Positions 44,560 to 54,265 are shown, counted from the first letter of the stretch. The stretch is DNA of 58,380 nt from Bradyrhizobium centrolobii (GCF_001641635.1 NZ_LUUB01000013.1:1-58380), one strand, 5' to 3'. Numbers and translations: made by a program. Notes: generated from the sequence alone by a model not told the origin.

Positions 44560-45944
44560 GATGGATTCCCTTGAGAGGCGCAGAACCGTCTGGAATACAT
44601 AAACTACGCCGATTTGCTATTCATCATCGGCCGGAAAGAACACACGAATTGCTTCCCGTTCACGTCGAGATCACGAGGTGACGGGCTTAAAACCCATCGG
44701 AAACCAAAAGACAAGGATCGGTTCGACGCGTGCAACATCGTGCCTGCGTCTTCCACCAGGCGGGTTCGATCGACGACTGTCTTCCACAATCACCTGATCG
44801 AGACCGGTAGCGCGCCGCCACTGGATGATTAGAGGGCGCGTACCGCGCTCGGACCGCGGCCCGCCTCGGTCGCGGCGGCTTAGGCAAGCCTGCCATCACC
44901 ATGCCGGCGCCAGCAGATGACGAAAATCTCGCCTTTGCCTATGGGGAAGCCCAAGGCGTCGATCTGAACTTTAGAGGGCGCCTGCAATGGTTCATTTGCA
45001 AGATCGTGCCAGGATGTGGTGAAGAAGCAACCTTAATGTTGTTCCCGCGGGCGATAGCTCACTTGAGACTCCACAAATGCCGATGAGCAAGCCACCTGGG
45101 GCCGGCGTCGGGGCTGTGCCGATAGCTATGCACTATTGGCCAGTAGGTGTCCATCACTGCCTCCCAGCTGTCATATTTGACGCAGCCAAGTGTAGCCATC
45201 GGTCATAATTTTGCGATGACCTTCGCGCGGATCGACTCGGAGATCATAGGCGCGAGCGCGTTCGGCGATCTTCGGGTCGCGGACTGGCTGATGAGGCTCA
45301 CGCACTCGTTCAAGCGCCATTGTCCACGAGCGTCGCCATTGTCCAGTAGCGAGTTCGCAAAGCTTCCGAGCGCGGCCAGATCTGTGTCAGCCAGCGCACC
45401 GGGCTTTCTTCTGATCCCAATCACGTTCCGGGTTGTTGCGGACACGTCCGAGTTTGGCGATGCTATTCGTTACCGACAACCCGCTATTCCGGCAGCTCGG
45501 CTGGTCCAGGTACAGACTTAACAACGTTTCAGCCGGCCCTTTCTTTGGAGGCCTAACAAAGCACAGCGCTTGGCGAGCTTGAACGCCGCAGCCATGCTGT
45601 TGGCGAACCTGGGGAACGTTCAGCGAGACGTCTCGCATCTCGAGCATCCATAGCTCGCTGGCAGTTCGCGGCCCGTTCGCACGATGGGCGCTTTGACTGT
45701 GAAGCAACCAACCCTGGTAGGTGCGTACGGGGCTTCCTCGCAATATAGCTTGGCGGCGCTCACCATCGCTGCGACTGGTGGTTCGCTTTGTAGGCGAGGC
45801 TGGCCGCTGAAATTAGCGGCCCGCGATAGGGCAGTGCTCGTCACAGACAGGTGGAGCGTCAATGGCCCAGGCAACGGACGGCGCCCACTCTGCTGACGCT
45901 ACGGGCTGCCAATAGCGGCACGAACGTGGCCGCCGGGAGGATTC
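44560..45944. other. 1.4-kb gene-poor stretch
   Basis: Short overlapping frames without a convincing gene. On the minus strand near 45060-45180 a frame reads YDSWEAVMDTYWPIVHSYRH and then PRWLAHRHLWSLK, which looks protein-like but isolated, probably a fragment. The plus frame near 44690-44830 (FDACNIVPASSTRRVRS) also looks like a remnant. Neither can be assigned. Confidence 0.45.
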
Positions 45945-47771
45945 ATGCTTCGCAGGACATTCAGTGTTAGCGTGCTCGCTGCCGTCATGATTCCGAAACG
46001 AGCTCTGGCTCAACTTTCCGCTGCCTCTCCGGGCGCCATTCCCGCCGCCTCGGAGGATACACGGCTGAACGACTTCTTCGAGCAAGCCTCGCTGGCGCGG
46101 CTTCGCCTGAGCCCGGAAACGATGACCTGGCGCGGGATGAAGGAGCGCTATGGCGAGCTCGGCGACTATACCGAAGCCTTCCAGCACAAGGTGATGGCGC
46201 TGCTTAACGACCAGCTCGTCCGCATGAAGTGCGATTTCGACCGCGAGAAACTAAGCGACAGAGCCAAGCTTTCCTACGACCTGTTCGACAAGACCGTCGA
46301 AAGGGAGCGCACCAGTATTCGTTGGTACTGGCAGAGCTATGCCGTAACCTCCAACGGCGGCCCGCTGGATGCCGTGCCGTTGCTTATGATCAACGGCCAC
46401 CGGATCGACACGGTAGCGGACGCCGAGGCCTACGTCGCCCGCCTGCGCGCCGTGGAGCGGGTGGCAGGCGAAGTATCCGCCGACCTCGACGAGCGGACAG
46501 CGAAGGGCTTCCTGCCGCCATCTTTCATCTTCGCCCAGGTGCTCTCGGATACGCAGAACCAGCTCAAAGGCGCGCCCTTCGACGCTGGCCCTGACCATCC
46601 CGTCTTTGCCGACTTCAAGATGAAGCTCGTGGCCTTGAAAACAGATCCTGCGGTCAAGGCCAAGCTGCAGGCTGCGGCCGAAGCCGCCCTGAAAGGTCCA
46701 TGGCGGCACGGCTATAAGCGCTACATCGCCTCGCTGCAGGCGATGGCGGACAAGGCCAGTGGCAGGAATGGCGTCTGGGTCCTTCCCAATGGCGCCGCTT
46801 ATTACGCGGACATGCTCAGGCTTCAGACCACCACTGACCTCACACCTGAACAGGTGCATCGGACCGGGCTTTCCGAAGTCGCCCGCCTTCGCGCCGAGAT
46901 CGAACAGCTCAAGAGCAAGATCGGCTTCGCGGATTCATTGGAGGCGTTCTTCGACCATGTGAGAACCGATCCGCGGTTCCAGTATCCCAATACGGCCGCG
47001 GGTAAGGCGCAGTGCCTAGCCGACGGACGAAAGATCATCGCCAACTACATGACGTTCGCTCGCACGCAATTTCACAGACTGCCCAGGTTGCGGCTTGAAG
47101 TCCGGGCTATCGAGCCATTCCGCGAAAAGAGCGCATCGGCGGTGCCCACCTATCAGCCGGGCGCGCCTGAGGGTTCGCGGCCGGGTATCGTCTACTTCAA
47201 CTTGTCCGACATGACCCAGGTGCTGAAGCCGCAGATTCCTGCGTCCTGCTTCCATGAAGGCGCGCCGGGCCATCATTTCCAGATCGCGCGGGCGCTGGAG
47301 CAGACCGACCTACCGACGTTCCGACGCAACGCGTCCTTCACCGCATATACGGAAGGCTGGGCCGTGTACTGCGAGAAGCTAGCCAAGGAAGCCGGCATGT
47401 ATCAGGATCCCTACGACGACTTTGGCCGCGTAGCTTTCGAGCTCTGGCGCGCCGTGCGGTTGGTGGTCGACACCGGTATCCATGCCCAGCGGTGGAACCG
47501 CGACCAGGTCGTCGACTACTTGAGGAAGAACACCCTGAACACGGAACGGGATATCCACGCCGAAGTCGATCGCTATTTCACCCACCCCGGCCAAGCCTGC
47601 GCCTACAAGATCGGGCAACTGAAGATCTCTTCACTTCGGCAACAAGCGGAGGCGAAGCTGGGCAGGACGTTCGACATTCGAGATTTCCACGAAACTGTGC
47701 TGGCCGCCGGCAGTCTACCTTTGGACATGCTGGAAACCGAGGTCAGAGCCTACATCGCCCGCAAGGCTTAG
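45945..47771 (+). CDS. Secreted DUF885 metallopeptidase-like protein
   Basis: A 608-aa protein of the DUF885 family, distantly related to zinc peptidases. The N-terminal MLRRTFSVSVLAAVMIPKRA-LA is a signal peptide, so it acts in the periplasm or outside. The body has the family motifs HEGAPGHHFQIARALEQ (His/Glu cluster, probable metal site, about 447-463), TAYTEGWAVYCEKLAKEAG (second Glu) and the C-terminal YKIGQLKISSLRQQAEAKLG. It is full length and uninterrupted, with GGGAGGATTC directly before the ATG. It stands alone between decayed regions. Peptidase activity is expected but substrates of the family are poorly known. Confidence 0.9.
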   Translation: MLRRTFSVSVLAAVMIPKRALAQLSAASPGAIPAASEDTRLNDFFEQASLARLRLSPETMTWRGMKERYGELGDYTEAFQHKVMALLNDQLVRMKCDFDREKLSDRAKLSYDLFDKTVERERTSIRWYWQSYAVTSNGGPLDAVPLLMINGHRIDTVADAEAYVARLRAVERVAGEVSADLDERTAKGFLPPSFIFAQVLSDTQNQLKGAPFDAGPDHPVFADFKMKLVALKTDPAVKAKLQAAAEAALKGPWRHGYKRYIASLQAMADKASGRNGVWVLPNGAAYYADMLRLQTTTDLTPEQVHRTGLSEVARLRAEIEQLKSKIGFADSLEAFFDHVRTDPRFQYPNTAAGKAQCLADGRKIIANYMTFARTQFHRLPRLRLEVRAIEPFREKSASAVPTYQPGAPEGSRPGIVYFNLSDMTQVLKPQIPASCFHEGAPGHHFQIARALEQTDLPTFRRNASFTAYTEGWAVYCEKLAKEAGMYQDPYDDFGRVAFELWRAVRLVVDTGIHAQRWNRDQVVDYLRKNTLNTERDIHAEVDRYFTHPGQACAYKIGQLKISSLRQQAEAKLGRTFDIRDFHETVLAAGSLPLDMLETEVRAYIARKA

Positions 47772-48497
47772 TCGCTGGGTTCACGCATGCGCACCGAAAA
47801 ATGCTACGCCCGTGTAGTCACATTGTTCGGGGTGAGCGCATTAAGTGTACCCTTCAGGAGGTCGCGGGCAAATTGATCGCGGATTCGGGCTCCGAGCCGC
47901 TTGGTGAGAGGGTTGCCAGGTATGAATGGGCCGGCCGGATCAGGTGCATGTTTCATGCTTCCGTGGGAATTTCGTGTGAAGGCACCCGATCGATCCGTTC
48001 CGAAAGACGAGGCCAGCCACTTACCTTCCGATGCGTGACAACAACGCAGCTCAAGATCGGAAACAAACCGACTGGTTGGCAATTGGACCCGATTGGCGGG
48101 CGTGCCCTCGGACGCCCCCAGTGCACCCAGCGAGGCTCGCCTCGTGGCGAATTCCAGGCAGCCGAATTCACGCGGATCGGCAAAGGGCGGTCGCGAGATC
48201 TGGATCGAAGCATCCTACATTCCGGTGCTCGATGGCAGCGGCAAGACGGTGAAGGCCGTCAAGATCGCGACCAACATTGCGGCGAAGAAGATCCGCAGCT
48301 TACCTGATCGATCAAATCTCTCCGGATTGATAAGCACGAGGCGTCAGTCCAGATCGACAGCCGCGGCCCCGACGTCCTTGAACCGAGTCGCCAATGGTCG
48401 CCTTGAACGGCAGACTCGCGATGGGCCCTACGCCGGAAATAGTCATTCAACGCTTGCAAACATCGTCCTATGAAGAACGTGCATGGCCCGCGACCGT
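47772..48497. other. Stretch between DUF885 and nodU genes
   Basis: About 730 nt holding only a short decayed PAS-domain segment (listed separately). The rest shows no gene, and no terminator with a clear T run was seen downstream of either neighbour; the two converge here. Confidence 0.5.
48140..48309 (+). pseudogene. PAS-domain fragment of a chemoreceptor-type protein
   Basis: One frame reads SPRGEFQAAEFTRIGKG and, after a one-base shift, another continues GGREIWIEASYIPVLDGSGK and TVKAVKIATNIAAKK. Together they match the second half of a PAS domain as found in methyl-accepting chemotaxis and signalling proteins. There is no start, and nothing recognisable follows. It is a relic. Confidence 0.65.
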
Positions 48498-50159
48498 TCA
48501 GCCGTGGGCTCCTTTGGTCCACAACAGACCGTCCGACCATATGTGTTCAACGCGTCCCCACCGGCAGGCCGAGGCCGCATCGGGGAAGAACCCTCGTCCA
48601 GGGAGGTTGGCGCTGGTATTGCAAAGGAGAGGAAGCCCCGTGAGTTTTTCATACTCGACGAGAAGCTCCGCGATCTTATGCGGGGAGGTTCTGGCAATGG
48701 TCTGCAATCGTGCCGATCCGTCGAGATGTACAATGGCGGGGATTTTGTCTCGCCATTCTGCCCGTGTTTCGTGGTCGAACAGCATGTAAGGATCGGGCTT
48801 TCCCGGACTGAAAAACTCCCCCGCCCGATCCTCCAGGCATACCGGCGCCACTGGCCGGAAGTGTTCACGAAGCTTGATGTCGTTGAGATGATCCTTCATT
48901 CCCGGCGATGTTGCGGTTGCAAGAATGCTTCGGCCACCCAATGCCCGTGGTCCGAGCTCGGCGCGGCCGGCGAACACGACGGGCTTGTTGCCCGCAAGAA
49001 TCCTGGCAAGTTCATGGAGGCTGTACGGTACAGCATTCCATTCGCTCGGCATGTCGCCACGCTGCAGGGCTGGCCCACTATCGATTGACCACTCCAGCGG
49101 CACGAAGCCTTTATCTGCCGCCATTCCGGCGCAAGCGGCACCTATTGCCGACCCACTGTCATTCGGAAAGGGCGGCACCCAGACAGCATCGAATAGACCG
49201 CTCGCACGTAATGCACTGTTCCATTTGATATTGAGACCGCAGCCGCCGGCTATACACAAATTGCGCGCTCCTGGAAAATCCGTCTGCCGCTGCAAAACGC
49301 TCGTCATCTCCAGGATGAGGAGACGCTCGAGGAAACCATGAAACGATGCAAGCGCATCTTCCGGTCGCTTGGCCTTCAGCTGTAGGGCACTTGCGCGGAA
49401 GAATTCGTGGATGGCCGCAAGTGAGGAGTCGAAGCTGCTCTCGGCATGGTAGTGACGCATGAGCTCCGCGTCGGCCGCAAGACGCTCCTCGTAGAGGTTT
49501 CGGAACACAGTTATGATGTCTTCATCGGTAGACCCAAGCGCAATATAGGCCATGAGCTTGCCTGCAACGCCGAGATCGTCCCAGCTGGAGCGGTTCGTAT
49601 AAGGCCCGAAGTGATCGGCCGCGGTCGCGTAGACCTGACCTATCAGCGGAAACAGGCATTCGACGAACCGCGCGCCGCCGGGGTCGATATAATAGAGACG
49701 CGGAAAAATGATGCCGTCCCAGATCAGGCAGAATGCGGGCTGTCCGGCTTTGGCAAATGGGCTGGTGCAGTATGCCGAAGTCAAATGGCCTGTGACGTGC
49801 GGATAGCTTCTATAAGGAAAGGACCGGCCGTCGAGAACCAGGCCACAGCCGTCGTGTGAAACGAGGAGGCCTTCGGGATGACGTTCGACATACGACGCCC
49901 ATTCGAGAGTGACAGGTTCGGCGCCACTGACGAGCCGAAGGCCGTCTCTCCACCACGCGCCGTCGATGACGAAACAATCGATATCGTGCGGATCGAGGCC
50001 GTGCTCCGCCAAGTCGACAACAACTGCGTCGAAATTGTCGATCGCTTGATAGCGTCGATTGTTGCCCCGCTTCTCCTGCTCGACACAAAAGATTAGCCGT
50101 TCATCCTCGATAACAGCGATTGCTCCATCATGACCCAGTTTGATGCCGCAGATGCGCAT
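48498..50159 (-). CDS. nodU: Nodulation carbamoyltransferase NodU
   Basis: A 553-aa carbamoyltransferase of the NodU/CmcH family that places a carbamoyl group on the non-reducing sugar of the Nod factor. The N-terminus MRICGIKLGHDGAIAVIED and IFCVEQEKRGNNRRYQAIDN is characteristic of NodU. Further marks are CIAGGCGLNIKWNSALRASG, WVPPFPNDSGSAIGAACAGM, FAGRAELGPRALGGRSILA and LREHFRPVAPVCLEDRAGEF. The C-terminal domain ends LLCNTSANLPGRGFFPDAAS and beyond. The ATG at 50159 has GGAGG close upstream; the open frame extends further up but without support. No nodS, nodI or nodJ is adjacent, and no nod box was seen in the preceding 400 nt. Confidence 0.95.
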   Translation of the reverse strand: MRICGIKLGHDGAIAVIEDERLIFCVEQEKRGNNRRYQAIDNFDAVVVDLAEHGLDPHDIDCFVIDGAWWRDGLRLVSGAEPVTLEWASYVERHPEGLLVSHDGCGLVLDGRSFPYRSYPHVTGHLTSAYCTSPFAKAGQPAFCLIWDGIIFPRLYYIDPGGARFVECLFPLIGQVYATAADHFGPYTNRSSWDDLGVAGKLMAYIALGSTDEDIITVFRNLYEERLAADAELMRHYHAESSFDSSLAAIHEFFRASALQLKAKRPEDALASFHGFLERLLILEMTSVLQRQTDFPGARNLCIAGGCGLNIKWNSALRASGLFDAVWVPPFPNDSGSAIGAACAGMAADKGFVPLEWSIDSGPALQRGDMPSEWNAVPYSLHELARILAGNKPVVFAGRAELGPRALGGRSILATATSPGMKDHLNDIKLREHFRPVAPVCLEDRAGEFFSPGKPDPYMLFDHETRAEWRDKIPAIVHLDGSARLQTIARTSPHKIAELLVEYEKLTGLPLLCNTSANLPGRGFFPDAASACRWGRVEHIWSDGLLWTKGAHG

Positions 50160-51193
50160 TTGGCCTCCATATTGAATTTCATTTATTCGAGAATGAATGG
50201 GCCGCTCAAAGCCGGCGTAAGCGGTCTTGGTTGATGCGCAACCTGGCAGAGACGCGCGCGAAGTCTCCGCCGTCAATTGATCGAACATGAGCATCAGGCC
50301 TTAGACTGACCGACCATCACGAACACGCAAGGGCCGCCAGTTCGAACGAAGCGCGTGCAGTCAAACCCCCATTAGTCAGCATAGTTGCAGTCACCGCACC
50401 GCGCTCACCGAGCATCGCCAAGTAGCCGTTGACTCGCGAGCGTACAATCTGACGCCGCGTACGATTCAACCGCTTCGAGCGCGAACCACGCATAGGATAA
50501 TTGCAGGACCACAGCCTCGGTTAGGCCACGTTGCTTGCTAGATTTGAGGCAGCGTCACCAGCTTCCAGGTGACGCAGGGGCGGACTCGGCGTATTCCGAT
50601 CCAGGCGTCGGTGCCGCCCCGCTTTACCTTCCGAGCAATCAGCATGACGACGAAATCGCATGCTCTGGCGGACGCGGCCGCCGTCTCATTTCTCTTGAGC
50701 GGACGCGCCATCCGCGCCTAAACACTGCTGAGCGGATGTTTCAGCCACTTTGATTGTTGCCGCGTCCTCTACGCGCAGCATCTGCTCGCATTTTCGACTC
50801 GCGTGCGACAGGGGGACAATCGAACAACGTTCTGATGGCGAGGCAAATACCGCCATTTGAAGCAGCGCCCTTATCCTTTGAAGAAGGCATTAACGCTGAC
50901 GGCCACGATAGGCGATGACTGAACGAGCCGCCTGAAGTCCAATCGCTGGGGATGCAACAGGACCGGCAGGGAGATTGCCGAGCTCTGCATCGAAGCTCAT
51001 GCTCGACCCCTACCGGAAGATACAAACAGAATGCGTGATATGCGAACGGCTTGCCGATCATACCTTGATTTGGCGGCGGGTGAAGTAACACGCCCTTGGG
51101 GAAAACGCCTGCGCGGCGGATAAGCAGCGAGGTAAAGGAGCCCCCGCCCAGGGGCAGAGGCTCTCGAGGACCTATTGGAGGTGACGAGAATCG
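50160..51193. other. 1-kb gene-poor stretch upstream of nodU
   Basis: Contains one copy of a structured repeat (listed separately) and short frames that resemble nothing known. A nod box (a motif of about 47 bp) was looked for on the minus strand and not found. The region between the repeat and the porin pseudogene is unassigned. Confidence 0.45.
50552..50620. repeat. Structured repeat, copy 1
   Basis: Contains two inverted repeats. The first is GCGTCACC with an 8-nt loop and GGTGACGC. The second is GGGGCGG and CCGCCCC about 30 nt apart, flanking TCGGCGTATTCCG. A related copy lies at 57104-57176, with changes that preserve pairing. Origin unknown; possibly an IS end or a REP-like or RNA element. 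Confidence 0.6.
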
Positions 51194-51938
51194 CTATTTG
51201 ACAGCTACCGGCGCGACAACCACAGGCGGGTGAACGTGTAGTTGAGCCGCGCGGTCACGAGATCGACATCCTGATGGATGCGATCATTCGCGGGACCTGT
51301 AGCCGTGGTAAAAATTCACCGTCCTGCATGAACAAGTGGTCATACTCAACGGCAACCGACCAGTTCGGTGCGAACATGAATTCCACGCCAGCGCCTACTG
51401 CACCGCCCCAAGTAATTTCCCCAGCTCTTGCCAACGGCGCGCCGGTGAGACTGGAATTGATCTCGCAGATGTTGCTCGTCAGCGCGAGGCCGCCTTTGGC
51501 GTAAATAAGCACGTCATTGTCGAAGGCATACCCGACCTGGCCCGTGATCATACCGAATCCATCGACCTTGGTTCGAATGCAGTCGGTTGGCAGCGCAATG
51601 CTGACATTGGAGCCGCTGAGATTCGCCCAATTGCCTTGGCCTTCGAAGCCAACAAGGGCGTGACCGTATTGCCATCGATACCCGAGCTGCCCACCGACCG
51701 TGCCGCCATTTGCATGATGGCAGCCCTCTGAACTGATGCCACCGAAATCCCAGCAGTTTTGGCTCGAAGCCCAACCGGTATTGATGCCGGCATAAAAACC
51801 GCCCCATTCGTTCACCTGGGTTGCGACCGGCGATGGCGCCTGAATGTAGGCCGGCTGCGAAGCTAGATCCGCACTGAGTGCGGGCGCCGCCGCGCTAAGC
51901 GCAACGATGGTCGCAGCGGCAAGCAACAAGTTGTTCAT
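51194..51938 (-). pseudogene. Omp25/Omp31-type outer-membrane protein with C-terminal frameshifts
   Basis: An outer-membrane beta-barrel protein of the rhizobial Omp25/RopB kind. A signal peptide (LLAAATIVALSAAAPALSAD) precedes EWGGFYAGINTGWASSQNC, GGQLGYRWQYGHALVGFEGQ and YAFDNDVLIYAKGGLALTSN, all typical. After EYDHLFMQDGEF the frame is lost in a run of five T. The expected tail continues in a second frame (NDRIHQDVDLVTARLNYTFT), and a further one-base change is needed for the end, PVVVAPVAVK. As written, translation stops in a wrong frame at 51255 and lacks the last beta-strand needed for membrane insertion. Either real decay or base-calling errors. An upstream in-frame GTG at 51950 is an alternative start. 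Confidence 0.75.
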
Positions 51939-52370
51939 TTCGAGCTTCACCCCATTAAGACGATACAGTCGTTCGCTACTACCAGCGTCGACGCGAATTG
52001 CTGTACCTGGCGGGCAACATTTAGTTTTTGAGGATTGGCTTGAATCTCACGTTGCGTAGCGTTGCAGGCGAATCGTGAGCAGCGTTATGTAATTGCGCGC
52101 ATCTGAATGCGAGCCTGCGCACGTTCAATAGAAGCTACGATCAAGCTTGCATATCAAACGGGCAAGCCAGGAACGCAGCTAGCAGGCGCGTCCGGTCCTT
52201 CGAATCTCGTTTTCCATTGCTAGCCAGAAGAGCCCCCTTCGGACTTCGACTGACACGCCGTTGAGGGAGGAACGCGGATGCAATCGCTAAGTGCATTCCC
52301 TGCGATACAGACGAATCTGTCAACGAGCTGCGCTCAATGAATCCGAGGCTGTATCTTGCACGGAACGCTA
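51939..52370. other. Intergenic stretch
   Basis: About 430 nt upstream of the porin pseudogene with no gene recognised. It should hold the porin promoter; none was identified with confidence. Confidence 0.45.
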
Positions 52371-52740
52371 ACGGCCGCTGCTCTGCATTTCACTCGATGA
52401 TAGCGGGACCGTTGATCGTTAGATGGTCAGAGTGCGCCTCGCGAAAGCCTAACGTCGCTGGCGCACCGTCGAAACAGACAACGGGGGCGGCAACTTCCTC
52501 TACGTGTTAAAGAGGCGCATCTCACCTTCACGGGTAAGTCCAACGGTGAAATTACCGTCGGTAAGTGAAGACTTTCTCGCGCCCGCTACGGCCCTCGATA
52601 CGGTTCGATCCGTGCAGCGCTGTCATAGGAAGGGCACGACGAAAGCGATTCTGCCCGCGGGCCGCGACCGACACCGCGGGCGGGCTGATAGGCCCTTTTG
52701 CCTACAAGGCGAGATTCAGGTTTCGTTTGTGAGCGCGAAG
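52371..52740 (+). pseudogene. Remnant of IS5-type element, copy A
   Basis: Plus-strand sequence matches, with many changes, the accessory ORF of the IS at the left end of the window and possibly the very end of its transposase. Recognisable pieces include GATAGCG near the transposase end, GAGGCGCATCTCACCTTC (EAHLTF) and GGTAAGTCCAACGGTGAAAT (GKSNGE), then GGAAGGGCACGACGAAAG. Stops and shifts run throughout. Its right end lies against the stop codon of GG-peptide gene A on the other strand. Confidence 0.7.
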
Positions 52741-53157
52741 CCACGGCCGTTTAGACCTTGTTCTTGAGTATGATTCCAACGGCAGCTGGAACAGCCACGC
52801 TTAACACCAAGATCCCGACAAGTCCGGCTACAAGCCCCCAAAACCCGCCAGTAGTCGCCGATGCTTCTTCAGGCGTTAGTTCCGTCACAGCGTAGGCTGA
52901 CATATCGGTCTTCATTGTTGTCTCCTTTTCTCAGTCGAGCCGGTCGGCATGCTGCCACCCAGCAAAAGAGAGAACTCAAGTGCCGTGCCAATTGCGCAGG
53001 AGCGATCCCGGAAAGTCCGATGTGCATTCTATTCAACGGCTTACCTGAAAATGCGGCGGACGCCGGCCGGGCATCATCGTGTCTGGGACGCGACAAACTC
53101 GACAAAGGCAACGCAATATATCTCGGGGAGAACAGCAACGGGTAGATCGTGCAGGTC
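52394..53157. repeat. Tandem duplication, unit A
   Basis: About 765 bp that recur as unit B some 1040 bp further on. Each unit has, left to right, IS remnant (plus), GG-peptide gene (minus), and about 240 bp of upstream region. The peptide leader codons and the ribosome binding site are the best conserved; the IS part and the mature peptide have drifted. Boundaries were set by eye and may be off by tens of bases. Confidence 0.75.
52751..52915 (-). CDS. Double-glycine-leader peptide A (bacteriocin-like precursor)
   Basis: A 54-aa peptide, too short for usual gene finders. The leader is MKTDMSAYAVTELTPEEASA followed by TTGG, an acidic N-terminal leader ending in Gly-Gly as in peptides cut and exported by C39-peptidase ABC transporters. 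The predicted mature part is 30 residues, FWGLVAGLVGILVLSVAVP plus AAVGIILKNKV: hydrophobic, with small-residue GxxxG-like spacing and a basic end, like pore-forming class II bacteriocins. AAGGAG lies six nt before the ATG. A paralogue with the same leader lies 1 kb upstream. No exporter or immunity gene is recognised next to it, so the bacteriocin function is inference. Confidence 0.75.
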   Translation of the reverse strand: MKTDMSAYAVTELTPEEASATTGGFWGLVAGLVGILVLSVAVPAAVGIILKNKV

Positions 53158-53299
53158 CAGAACGATGAAGAAGTCGCAACTTGGTGAGACCACATGGATG
53201 CGGCTGAATGGACTTGCCGCTCGCGCACTCTGTACGCGAACGCGTGGATGCTGCCAGTCGTACAATCTCCTTCTGAGGCGGTCGCCCGATCTTTGCATT

Positions 53300-53780
53300 G
53301 ACGCCTCATCCGCAAGCGGTTTCGAAGCAAGATCGCCGCAGGGCAAGAGAAAAACAGCTTCGTGGCCGCGGTTCCTCCGGACGGACCTTCATCTTAGCTG
53401 CCGCCGCCGACAATCTGGTGCGGCTTCGCTCGCTGATAGCGTGAATTTTTCGATCGTTTGATGGTCAAAGTGGCCGGGCTTCGCGAACGCCCTTGCGGGC
53501 TGGCGGATTGTCGAAACAGACAAGCAACAACTTTCTAGATCTTCAAAGAGGCGGATTTTACCTCTACGGGTAAGTCCGACGGTCAAATGCCTTGGGTGCG
53601 TTGAGGGACTTTCTCGCGCCCGCTACGGCGCTCGAGACGGCTCGATCTGGTGCAGCGCGCTCATGGGAAGGGCACGACGAAAGCGGCCCTATCCGCGGCC
53701 GCGGATCGGTTTTTGACCGGCTCCGCCGGCGGGCTGCTTACGCACAGTGGCGCAATTCAGGCTTCGTTTGTCAGCGCGAA
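53300..53780 (+). pseudogene. Remnant of IS5-type element, copy B
   Basis: Plus-strand relic of the same IS group as at the left end of the window. It starts in the transposase near its catalytic Glu (CTCATCCGCAAGCG), continues with GGGCAAGAG, CTGCCGCCGCCGACAATCTG (AAAxNLVRL region), then the accessory ORF from ATGGTCAAAGTGGCCGGGCT through GGTAAGTCCGACGGT to GGAAGGGCACGACGAAAG. Deletions, stops and shifts show it is dead. It ends against GG-peptide gene B. Confidence 0.75.
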
Positions 53781-54201
53781 GCCAAGGCCGTTCAGGCCTT
53801 GTTCCAGGGGATCATTGTAGCAGCAACTGGAACGGCTGCCCCTAGCACCAGGAGTTCGACAATTCCCGCTACAAGCCCCCAAAGCACCCCGCCCGAAGTC
53901 GCCGATGCTTCTTCAGGCGCTAATTCTGTGACACCATAGGCTGACATATCGGTCTTCATTGTTGACTCCTTTTCTCAGTGGTGCCGGTCGGCAGTTGCTG
54001 CCGCCGCGCAAGAGAGACACTCAAGAGCCGCGCCAAACGCGCAGGAAGAGTCGCGAGAAAGTCCGTTCTGCATTCTATTTAGCAGCTTAACTGACGATGC
54101 TGCGGGCGCGCCGGCCGAGCATCACCCGTGTCTCCGACGTTACAAAAGGGACAACGCAAGGTACGTCCTAGAAGCGGCACCGAGTAGATCGTGCGGGTTC
54201 T
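53433..54201. repeat. Tandem duplication, unit B
   Basis: Second copy of the unit described for A, same order and orientation. The stretch from the peptide start codon upstream (CTCAGTG and ribosome site) to about 54201 can be aligned base by base with unit A with moderate divergence, so the duplication is old. About 275 bp between the units are not shared, apart from extra IS-remnant sequence. Confidence 0.75.
53792..53959 (-). CDS. Double-glycine-leader peptide B (bacteriocin-like precursor)
   Basis: A 55-aa paralogue of peptide A. The leader MKTDMSAYGVTELAPEEASA plus TSGG differs from A at only three positions. The predicted 31-residue mature part, VLWGLVAGIVELLVLGAAVP then VAATMIPWNKA, keeps the WGLVAG core and NKx end but differs elsewhere, including a Glu in the hydrophobic core. 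AAGGAG lies six nt upstream of the ATG. Strong leader conservation with mature divergence suggests selection for a shared exporter and separate mature roles, for example a two-peptide bacteriocin. The transporter would have to be encoded outside the window. Confidence 0.75.
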   Translation of the reverse strand: MKTDMSAYGVTELAPEEASATSGGVLWGLVAGIVELLVLGAAVPVAATMIPWNKA

Positions 54202-54265
54202 TACGTGCGGATTTTTCGATGTGCGTACCATGAGGAGGGAATAAAACGCGCTGATGCCACTCGCG

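Noticed and set aside
50160..50560. Possible nod box before nodU
   Set aside because: No stretch matched the known nod-box pattern by eye on the minus strand.
52869..53330. 153-codon minus-strand frame across the peptide A upstream region
   Set aside because: Overlaps the well-supported peptide gene in another frame and is not conserved in unit B.
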